A stretch of 6,497 nt of DNA from Verrucomicrobiota bacterium (lineage in GTDB: Bacteria; Verrucomicrobiota; Verrucomicrobiia; Opitutales; UBA953). The stretch lies in contig RFRI01000082.1 of assembly GCA_009924535.1 (NCBI GenBank), positions 1-6,497 of the forward strand, read 5' to 3'. Below, piece by piece: positions 1 to 4,817 of this stretch. The position numbers and the translations under genes were made by a program. The notes beneath the pieces are model-generated. The model saw nothing but the letters and a program-made list of their open reading frames with translations, was not told the origin of the DNA and did not search any database. Each line of letters begins with the position of its first letter. Position 1 is the first letter of the stretch.

Positions 1-28
1 CTCCGCCTTGAAGGGCGTTACCGCATGA
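1..28 (+). CDS. C-terminal end of an upstream gene (partial), overlapping the next start
   Basis: Reading from base 2, an open frame encodes SALKGVTA and stops at TGA 26-28. That stop overlaps the ATG of the next gene as ATGA (25-28), the usual sign of translational coupling inside an operon. Only eight residues are visible, so the product cannot be identified. A biotin gene such as bioF would fit the two genes that follow, but that is inference from context only. The other two frames lack this stop/start overlap. Confidence 0.5.
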
Positions 29-630
29 AAATCGGCTGGATCGGCGGCTGGGGCGTCTCGCTCGAGGAGATGAAGGCCACCGCGTTGGCCCACGCGCCTG
101 ACGCCGAGCACCTCATCTACCCGCCCGTCGTGGGCGCGGCGGAGAATCTTGCCGGCTGTGATGCCGTCATCGCGTGGTCGCTCGGCGCGCACCTCATCCT
201 CGAGGCTGGCGCCCGTGGCGTGCAGTTCCCGTCCAAGGTGTTGCTCTTCGCCCCGTTCACGTCGTTCTGCTCCGAACACGGCAAGTGCGGGAAGTACTCC
301 GAGACTCAGGTGAAGTGGCTGCGTCGCTGGATCGACACGGATGCCCCGGCCGCCTTGGCCGACTTCCGGAAGCGTGCCGGGCTGGCTCCGATGGTCGGCG
401 ACGCGCTGCCCTATGAGAAGGAATACCTCCAGGCCGGTCTGGACCTCCTGGCCCAGCCCGCGGGTATCTCGCTGATCACTTTCGGACGTCAGGGGCTCGG
501 CCCCGGTTGGGAAGCCTATGTCGGCGATCAGGATACCCTCCTGAATCCCGAGGGCGTTTGCCAAGCCATCGTCGGTTGTCATATTATTGAAGGACTCGGG
601 CACGACCTGCGCGAGTTCCTCGCCCCCTGA
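25..630 (+). CDS. Small alpha/beta hydrolase, probable pimeloyl-ACP methyl ester esterase (BioH/BioG-like)
   Basis: This is a 201-residue alpha/beta hydrolase. GGWG at residues 7-10 fits an oxyanion-hole turn like the NGWG/HGWG of BioH and BioG. AWSLGA at 50-55 is the nucleophile elbow with Ser52, GDQD at 167-170 supplies the likely acid Asp170, and GLGHD at 190-194 the catalytic His193. Residues 80-130 form a compact lid with Cys82 and Cys88. BioH-type enzymes cut the methyl ester of pimeloyl-ACP in the cytoplasm, releasing pimeloyl-ACP for the BioF step. The function is inferred from the catalytic pattern plus adjacency to bioC, whose methyl ester it would remove. At about 200 residues it is shorter than BioH (about 255) and closer to BioG, but I cannot assign it firmly to either. 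ATG 25 is chosen because it overlaps the upstream stop and has AAGGG at 11-15 as a plausible ribosome binding site. A generic hydrolase remains possible. Confidence 0.8.
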   Translation: MKIGWIGGWGVSLEEMKATALAHAPDAEHLIYPPVVGAAENLAGCDAVIAWSLGAHLILEAGARGVQFPSKVLLFAPFTSFCSEHGKCGKYSETQVKWLRRWIDTDAPAALADFRKRAGLAPMVGDALPYEKEYLQAGLDLLAQPAGISLITFGRQGLGPGWEAYVGDQDTLLNPEGVCQAIVGCHIIEGLGHDLREFLAP

Positions 631-634
631 TCCC

Positions 635-1336
635 ATGCGTTTCGACGAACGAGCCGAGAGCTACGACGCGCACGCCGCGCCGCAGAAGCGCTTCGCCGAG
701 GCGCTGGCCGCGTTCGCGCCTTTCCGTCGCGGCGTCCGCGTGACTGAACTCGGCGCCGGTACGGGCTTCCTCACGTCCGCCTTACTGGCCCAGGGGGTGA
801 ACGTCGACGCCACGGATGCCTCTCCCGCGATGGTCGAACTCGGTCGTCAATCCGTCCCCGCCGCCAATTGGTCGGTGCACAATGCGTTCGGACCCATCGA
901 GAAGGCGGGAGCGCTCGCCTCGACCGGCCTCCTGCATTGGGCGGCCGATCCCGCGGCGGTGCTGCGTCATTGGCGCGCGGCCTTACCGGCTGGCGGCCGA
1001 CTCCTGCTCGGCGTCCCGTGCGATCCTTGCCTGAACGAATTGCGCGACCTCATCGGCGAAGGCCCCGTGCGTTGGCGCGATGAGGCACAGTGGCTCGCCT
1101 TGCTCAAAGGCGCGAACTTCGACGTCCATGCCCATGGTGTACTCGAGTCTGAAGAGATTTACCCGAGCGCCATCGATTTCTTCCGCCATCTCCATCGCAG
1201 CGGCGTGACCGGCGATCCGCGGCTCTCGCCGAGCGAGCTTAAGTCTCTCCTCCGTGACTACGACCGCCTCAATGCGCGCCCCGACGGCGTCGTCGCGACC
1301 TGGGCTTGGTTGTTGGTGGATGCGACCGCGCGCTGA
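635..1336 (+). CDS. bioC: Malonyl-ACP O-methyltransferase BioC
   Basis: This 233-residue class I SAM-dependent methyltransferase has BioC hallmarks. The N-terminus, FDERAESYDAHAAPQ (3-17), matches the BioC pattern of F..AA..YD.HA..Q. Motif I is ELGAGTGF (38-45), with acidic residues of motif II in DATDAS (58-63). GLLHWAADP (98-106) stands where BioC has an ALQW-type strand, and LPAGGRLLLGVP (117-128) follows. BioC methylates the free carboxyl of malonyl-ACP (or -CoA) so that the fatty-acid enzymes accept it as a primer for the pimeloyl chain. The ATG at 635 is preferred to the in-frame TTG at 587, because the homology begins there and it lies 4 bases after the hydrolase stop. No Shine-Dalgarno sequence is visible, so coupling to the hydrolase is likely. 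The gene ends at a convergent junction without its own clear terminator. A related small methyltransferase is the main alternative. Confidence 0.82.
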   Translation: MRFDERAESYDAHAAPQKRFAEALAAFAPFRRGVRVTELGAGTGFLTSALLAQGVNVDATDASPAMVELGRQSVPAANWSVHNAFGPIEKAGALASTGLLHWAADPAAVLRHWRAALPAGGRLLLGVPCDPCLNELRDLIGEGPVRWRDEAQWLALLKGANFDVHAHGVLESEEIYPSAIDFFRHLHRSGVTGDPRLSPSELKSLLRDYDRLNARPDGVVATWAWLLVDATAR

Positions 1337-1351
1337 GGCGTGCGGTGGGGA

Positions 1352-1381
1352 TCTGCTGGCATGCTGGCATGCTGCGAAGCA
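1352..1381 (+). repeat. Left arm of an outer inverted repeat, containing an 8-bp tandem repeat
   Basis: This arm matches the reverse complement of 1637-1666 at 26 of 30 positions. The outer 12 bases and inner 11 bases are identical, and the middle 7 differ at four positions. It includes CTGGCATG twice in tandem (1356-1371). The similarity continues weakly outward as a G-run. The arm ends three bases before the first GTAG hairpin. Confidence 0.7.
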
Positions 1382-1383
1382 GG

Positions 1384-1408
1384 GTAGGGACGCGACGGTG
1401 TCGCGTCC
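1384..1408 (+). repeat. REP-like element 1 (GTAG plus hairpin)
   Basis: GTAG at 1384-1387 is directly followed by a perfect 9-bp stem, GGACGCGAC (1388-1396) pairing with 1400-1408 around the loop GGT. A GTAG at the 5' foot of a hairpin is the recognition layout of REP elements handled by RAYT (TnpA_REP) transposases. No U-run follows, so it is not a clear intrinsic terminator for bioC. Confidence 0.7.
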
Positions 1409-1420
1409 GTCTGTATCGAG

Positions 1421-1445
1421 GTAGGGGCAGCACCGCGTGCTGCCC
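1421..1445 (+). repeat. REP-like element 2 (GTAG plus hairpin)
   Basis: GTAG at 1421-1424 is followed by the stem GGGCAGCAC (1425-1433), loop CGC, and a perfect complement at 1437-1445. The TA of GTAG can also pair with TA at 1446-1447 if one G bulges. It has the same orientation as element 1, with its GTAG 37 bases downstream. The stem sequence differs strongly from element 1 although the layout is identical. Confidence 0.68.
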
Positions 1446-1458
1446 TAGTCCGCAATGG

Positions 1459-1484
1459 GTAGGGCGGTGATTGCCATCACCGCC
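1459..1484 (+). repeat. REP-like element 3 (left half of a REPIN-like pair)
   Basis: GTAG at 1459-1462 is followed by the stem GGCGGTGAT (1463-1471), loop TGCC (1472-1475), and a perfect complement at 1476-1484. It has the same orientation as elements 1 and 2, with its GTAG 38 bases after that of element 2. Its stem core and loop are shared with inverted element 4, and the base pairs that differ are all compensated. Confidence 0.72.
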
Positions 1485-1554
1485 GTTCGAGACCGGAGGT
1501 GGCGAGTCTTCGGGTCTTAGCTAGTCTCTTCACCCAGACTGTCCGTCCGCGAAC

Positions 1555-1580
1555 GGACGTGATGGCAATCACGTCCCTAC
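1555..1580 (-). repeat. REP-like element 4 (inverted, right half of a REPIN-like pair)
   Basis: Read on the minus strand, GTAG (1580-1577) is followed by the stem GGACGTGAT (1576-1568), loop TGCC (1567-1564), and a perfect complement at 1563-1555. A competing 6-bp hairpin with loop CGAA lies at 1544-1559 and shares bases with it, so the two folds exclude each other. Confidence 0.72.
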
Positions 1581-1596
1581 CCTTATATGTGCCCAC

Positions 1597-1622
1597 AAAA
1601 AAGGCCGCCCGGGTGGGCGGCC
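1597..1622 (-). terminator. Rho-independent terminator for the minus-strand autotransporter gene
   Basis: On the minus strand, an 8-bp G/C-only stem, GGCCGCCC (1622-1615) with its complement at 1610-1603 and a 4-base loop, is followed by six U (1602-1597). The stem starts 66 bases after the autotransporter stop. On the plus strand the hairpin is followed only by a poor U stretch (TGTCTTGATCCT), so any stop of bioC transcripts here would be weaker. Confidence 0.88.
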
Positions 1623-1636
1623 TGTCTTGATCCTGA

Positions 1637-1666
1637 TGCTTCGCAGCAGTTCACCATGCCAGCAGA
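1637..1666 (-). repeat. Right arm of the outer inverted repeat
   Basis: This is the reverse complement of the left arm (1352-1381), with 26 of 30 matches and no gaps. It lies between the terminator and the autotransporter stop codon, so both arms together enclose the REP cluster and terminator (315 bp in total). It lacks the 8-bp tandem repeat seen in the left arm. Confidence 0.68.
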
Positions 1667-1688
1667 CCCCCGCGGCGCGGAGCGCCGC

Positions 1689-3701
1689 TTAGAACGCCCG
1701 GCGGATGCTGAGGGCGGCGGAGACGTCCGAGGACGGGCCGATGCCAGCGGCGTGGACGGAGAAGTTCACGAGGGTGTCGGCCGAGAGCCTGTGATCCACG
1801 TCGAAGCCGAAACGGGCCTGGTTGACGGTAGGCGCGATACCGCCGACGGCGAAGGCGGAAGACGTCGCCAGGTTGGTGCCACTGAGGCCGTTGCCGGCGT
1901 CGTCGAAGCGGTGGATCCACTCGGCGGTGAAGAGCAGGGAGGTGCTGGGCGTGGCGACGACCTTCGCGGTGACGCCGAGGCGTCCTTCCTGCGCGGTATG
2001 TTCCTGGGCGGCGAAGCTTGCGGGGAAGGAGCCGCCGGTTTCCGTATAGGCGTCGGCGGTGGTGCGGGTCGCCGTGTACGAGGCGAAAGGCGTGACCGAG
2101 AAGCTTCCTGTGAACTGTTGGGCCGGGCCGTCGAGACGAAGGCGGGCGCTGGAGGTCTTCAGGCCGGTGCTGCCGCGGGAGGCGTCGAGGACGCCGCCAC
2201 CGAGGACGTAGCCGCGGGAGGCGGTAGCGTCGTAATCGCCCCGCAGGAGCACGAGCGACACGATGCTTTCCCGGTCAGGCAGGCGATAGTCGGCTTCGGC
2301 GAGGAGGTAATTTCCCGAGATGCTGGCGTTGCCGCCGAAGAGCAGGTCTTGGTTGATCGAGGCATGGCCCGCGGCGACGCCGAGGACGAAGTCGCCGTAG
2401 GTCTGGCTCACGCCGATCTCGCCGGAGGTCGTATGACGGTCGGACTGGCGGGAGGAAGTGCCGAAGTCGCCGGTCGCCCAGGCTTGGCTCTGCTTGCCCA
2501 TGCGGTCGTAGGACATCAGCGGGCGGTGGTGGGCGCCTTCGAGCGGCTGCTGGTTGAGATTGGTCGTCATCGCGACGAGGCTGCCCGGGCCGTTGAGGGA
2601 GCTCATCCACTCCGTCTCATCGAGCATGACGTTCGTGTAGACGAACGCGTGGCGGGCGGCGCCGCCGGCGGTGATGCGCGAGTAGCCCACGATCACCGTA
2701 CCGTCGGCGGAGACGCCGGTGGCATCGGATTCATCGCCCGTACCGAGGAAGCCCAGGCCTGTCATCGCGCCGGTCTGGTAGACGAAGGCCTCGGGCTTAC
2801 TGTTGGCGTTAAGGCTCTGACCGACGATCACCGAGCCGGTGCTATTGACCGCGCGGGCGATGGACCAGCCGAATAAGCCGCCGCCGAGTTTGCCGAGGGC
2901 GGTATATGTGCCGGTGGAGGTGCGGCTGAAGGCCAGCGCATCAGTGGGCGTGGAACTCACCGTATCGCCATAGGCATAACCGACGGTGACCAGGCCGTTA
3001 CCCGAGATCGCGGTCAGCTGCGTGAGCGTGAGTCCGGCCGTCGCGAAGGCGGGGAGGTGGGCGCTGGCATCGACGATGGTCAGGGCCGAGGTCGTGATAT
3101 TAAAGATGAAGCCATTGGCCGCGGAGGGCCCTGGCAGGTAGTCGCCGGCCGTCCCCACGATCAGGTTGCCGTCGGCCGAGACCCCCGCGGCGCTGCTGGC
3201 TTGGCCGGCGAAGAAACTGTTCAATGAGGTGATGGCCCCCGTGCGGTAGTAGAAGGCGTCGTCGAGATTGGGCGTGCCCGTGTTGAGGTAGCCCACGATG
3301 GTCGACCCGGTCGCAGAGATGCCCGTCGCCCCGGAGTAGGCGTAGACACCCCCGCTGTCGAGGAGGGTCGGGGCGCCGGCGCCAATCCAGCGTACCGCTT
3401 GTTCGACGCTGCTGCTGTTATAGCCCATCCCGACGATCACCGAGCCATTGCTTGAGGCGGCGTAAGCGAAGGAAGAAGAGCCACCGGAGAGATTCGCGAG
3501 GGGCGTGTAGGTCGTGCCGACGATCTTATAGGCCGTGCCGCCGAGCGCGTAGCCGAATGAAGTCGTGCCGTCGGACGAGACGCCCTGGGTGTAGGTGCTG
3601 GTGGCGACCACGCTGGCGCTTGTATGGGCGTCGGTGAAGCCAGAGCCGTGGAGGGCGGCCGTGGCCGCGGCGAGGAGGGTGAGCTGGGAGAGGGTGCGCA
3701 T
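1689..3701 (-). CDS. Autotransporter: seven HAF-type repeats plus C-terminal beta-barrel
   Basis: This 670-residue type V secretion protein starts with a signal peptide (Arg2, then a hydrophobic run around 7-17). The passenger (about 30-395) carries seven copies of a motif like GVSADGTVIVGYS, starting at residues 40, 81, 127, 173, 231, 284 and 329, alternating with segments like AFVYQTGAMTGLGFL. This is the pattern of the HAF extracellular repeat family. From about 396 to the end lies an autotransporter-type barrel of roughly 275 residues, starting near QAWATGDFG (406-414). The protein ends ...SIRRAF, and the terminal Phe is the typical BAM recognition signal of outer-membrane barrels. The passenger should therefore be exposed on the cell surface. 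Its ligand or activity is unknown, and no catalytic motif is seen. The ATG at 3701 gives a proper signal peptide but has no Shine-Dalgarno sequence. It lies 97 bp after the preceding minus-strand gene and has its own downstream terminator. Confidence 0.88.
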   Translation of the reverse strand: MRTLSQLTLLAAATAALHGSGFTDAHTSASVVATSTYTQGVSSDGTTSFGYALGGTAYKIVGTTYTPLANLSGGSSSFAYAASSNGSVIVGMGYNSSSVEQAVRWIGAGAPTLLDSGGVYAYSGATGISATGSTIVGYLNTGTPNLDDAFYYRTGAITSLNSFFAGQASSAAGVSADGNLIVGTAGDYLPGPSAANGFIFNITTSALTIVDASAHLPAFATAGLTLTQLTAISGNGLVTVGYAYGDTVSSTPTDALAFSRTSTGTYTALGKLGGGLFGWSIARAVNSTGSVIVGQSLNANSKPEAFVYQTGAMTGLGFLGTGDESDATGVSADGTVIVGYSRITAGGAARHAFVYTNVMLDETEWMSSLNGPGSLVAMTTNLNQQPLEGAHHRPLMSYDRMGKQSQAWATGDFGTSSRQSDRHTTSGEIGVSQTYGDFVLGVAAGHASINQDLLFGGNASISGNYLLAEADYRLPDRESIVSLVLLRGDYDATASRGYVLGGGVLDASRGSTGLKTSSARLRLDGPAQQFTGSFSVTPFASYTATRTTADAYTETGGSFPASFAAQEHTAQEGRLGVTAKVVATPSTSLLFTAEWIHRFDDAGNGLSGTNLATSSAFAVGGIAPTVNQARFGFDVDHRLSADTLVNFSVHAAGIGPSSDVSAALSIRRAF
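2679..3584 (-). repeat. Seven HAF-type repeats in the autotransporter passenger
   Basis: The motif copies are encoded at 3584-3546, 3461-3423, 3323-3285, 3185-3147, 3011-2973, 2852-2814 and 2717-2679. The consensus is roughly [GA]-[VIA]-[SN]-x-x-G-x-x-x-x-G, most often with IVG or TVG at the end. Spacing is 41 to 58 residues. DNA similarity is also visible, with stretches near GACGATCACCGAGCC recurring in several copies, which suggests internal duplication with drift. Blade-like repeats of 40-60 residues in seven copies are compatible with a seven-bladed beta-propeller. That fold is inference. Confidence 0.75.
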
Positions 3702-3774
3702 GAAAGGAAGGGGCGGGCGGTTGGCGGTCAGGAAAGTGATATCGGGGCTGAAGATATTCTTTGCCGTTCTAGGA

Positions 3775-3799
3775 GACGGGCAAGCCGGAAGCCCCCGTC
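3775..3799 (-). terminator. Possible weak stem-loop after the minus-strand gene at 3801
   Basis: GACGGG (3775-3780) and CCCGTC (3794-3799) form a 6-bp stem with a 13-base loop, directly behind the stop codon of the upstream minus-strand gene. No U-run follows on the minus strand, so it is at best a pause site, a transcript end stabiliser or a partial attenuator between that gene and the autotransporter gene. Confidence 0.25.
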
Positions 3800-3800
3800 A

Positions 3801-4817
3801 TCAGCGCTCATAAGGGATATACCGGACCCGTTCCATGCCAGGCGCGCCCGGGGGCGGCTGCAGCAGGTTGCGCTGCCGGTCGAGGACCAGTCGTCGGTCA
3901 TCCGCCACCGGATTGTAATAATAACGGAAGTTGATCGCCCCGTAACCGCTCCAGATCGCCCCTTGGATCTTGGCGTAGTGCGCGGAGATTACCTTCCCGT
4001 CTGGCCCGAGCTTGGTGCGGACGCGAAGATAGTAGCCGACGTAGTCATCCTGGTAGCTAGGATAGGGCAGGGTTGCGTAGGGAATTTCGAAGGCGGCGAC
4101 GTAACCTTCGGCGGGGGCGAGTGCGGGCATCTTTAGCTGGCAATAAGGCCAGAAGGCTGGCGAGCGTATGATGCCGTCGCCCGGTTGAGCGCAGCTTACC
4201 TTGGTGACGCCGCGAAAGGAACCATACATTCCGTTGAACTCTTCTTCGGACAAGTGGGCATGGTCCTTATCTTTGCGGAATCGCTCGACGGTCTCTCCGG
4301 ACGCGGTCCAGCCGACCTGTTCCCCCTCGTTCCAGAAGCGGATGTCCGTGACCTGTCCGCGACCCCAAGGAGCGACGACATCCCCGATGGCGAAATCAAA
4401 GCCGACCCAAGTCTTCCTCGGCAGCGTGCCGTTCGGCGTGCGGAGCTGCACTTCCTTGTAGCAAAGGGGGATCCCGTCGGTTTCGCGCGGCAGCGTGATG
4501 AGGTGCGTCAGGTCGGATGGTACTTTACCCATGCCGTGGACCTCGGTCACATCCGCATCGAAGTAACCTTCCTTCGCTGCGCGCAAGCGATCCAGGTACA
4601 TCTCATCGCCGGCCTTGAACCGGAAGACACCCTGGCCGTCGGTCTTTCCTTCGAAAGAGCGCATGCTGGAAAAGCGCGGATCGTTCATGCGACTGAACAA
4701 GGCCGAGACGGCCACGTCCTGCATCGGTTGGTGTGACTCGTCGACGACGGTCAGCGTGTAATCCCGGCTTAGCAGCGTCGTGGTGAAAAGCCGTAGGATG
4801 AGTAGGCGGACTTTCAT
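3801..4817 (-). CDS. Exported protein with carboxypeptidase-regulatory-like domain, function unknown
   Basis: This 338-residue protein belongs to no family I can name. The N-terminus (MKVRLLILRLFTTTLLS) looks like a short signal peptide with an atypical cleavage site. Residues about 18-97 (YTLTVVDESHQPMQDVAVSA, then TDGQGVFRF and AAKEGYFDADV) follow the pattern of a carboxypeptidase-regulatory-like or Ig-like beta-sandwich. The rest is rich in aromatic residues, with GAIWSGYGAINFRYYYNP (286-303) and a C-terminal DRQRNLL segment (313-319). It has three cysteines (119, 209, 226) and no catalytic motif that I recognise. The ATG at 4817 is chosen over an earlier in-frame codon at 4943, because it begins the signal peptide and overlaps the upstream stop as ATGA (4817-4814). 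The earlier extension is an Arg-rich shadow of the upstream gene. Overlap coupling suggests that it acts with the large hydrolase in the same compartment. Confidence 0.75.
   Translation of the reverse strand: MKVRLLILRLFTTTLLSRDYTLTVVDESHQPMQDVAVSALFSRMNDPRFSSMRSFEGKTDGQGVFRFKAGDEMYLDRLRAAKEGYFDADVTEVHGMGKVPSDLTHLITLPRETDGIPLCYKEVQLRTPNGTLPRKTWVGFDFAIGDVVAPWGRGQVTDIRFWNEGEQVGWTASGETVERFRKDKDHAHLSEEEFNGMYGSFRGVTKVSCAQPGDGIIRSPAFWPYCQLKMPALAPAEGYVAAFEIPYATLPYPSYQDDYVGYYLRVRTKLGPDGKVISAHYAKIQGAIWSGYGAINFRYYYNPVADDRRLVLDRQRNLLQPPPGAPGMERVRYIPYER

Larger units (their letters stand above)
1457..1582. mobile_element. REPIN/BIME-like unit with 33-bp inverted ends
   Basis: Bases 1457-1489 and the reverse complement of 1550-1582 agree at 29 of 33 positions. 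The four differences fall in two base pairs of the internal hairpin and are compensated in each copy. The two ends are REP-like elements 3 and 4 facing each other, which is the REPIN layout: a non-autonomous unit of two inverted REPs mobilised in trans by a RAYT transposase. The 60-base centre can itself fold: 1505-1509 pairs with 1536-1540, and 1512-1515 with 1532-1535. No transposase is encoded in the window and no target-site duplication is evident. That it is mobile is inferred from the architecture only. Confidence 0.6.
1337..1688. other. Convergent intergenic region filled with palindromic repeats
   Basis: No credible gene is seen in these 352 bases between the convergent bioC and autotransporter genes. 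The region holds an 8-bp tandem repeat, four GTAG-footed hairpins, a REPIN-like inverted pair, an intrinsic terminator for the minus strand and an outer pair of 30-bp inverted arms, each listed separately. The space between the 3' ends of convergent genes is a typical home for REP-type elements. Short open frames here run through the palindromes and resemble no protein family I know. Confidence 0.8.

Noticed and set aside
587..634. An upstream TTG start for bioC
   Set aside because: The added 16 residues (MKDSGTTCASSSPPDP) lie inside the hydrolase gene and match nothing in BioC, whose conserved N-terminus begins at the ATG at 635.
1388..1408. Intrinsic terminator of bioC at the first hairpin
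   Set aside because: The stem is strong but is followed by GTCTGTATCG, with no U-run. The GTAG foot fits a REP-like element better.
1384..1484. A short CRISPR array, suggested by the 37-38 bp periodicity
   Set aside because: Only GTAG and the hairpin layout recur. The stems differ from unit to unit, there are no identical repeats with unique spacers, and no cas gene is present.
1587..2876. A 429-codon plus-strand open frame opposite the autotransporter gene
   Set aside because: It starts in the terminator region and is a Gly/Ala/Arg/Val-rich mirror of the minus-strand gene, with no domain, signal or family pattern. GC-rich DNA often leaves such antisense frames open, and the minus-strand protein has clear architecture.
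3702..3800. A promoter for the autotransporter gene
   Set aside because: TTGCCC (3783-3778, minus strand) with AT-rich sequence about 17-18 bases downstream is only a partial match to -35/-10. Many equally good matches would occur by chance, so no site is called.
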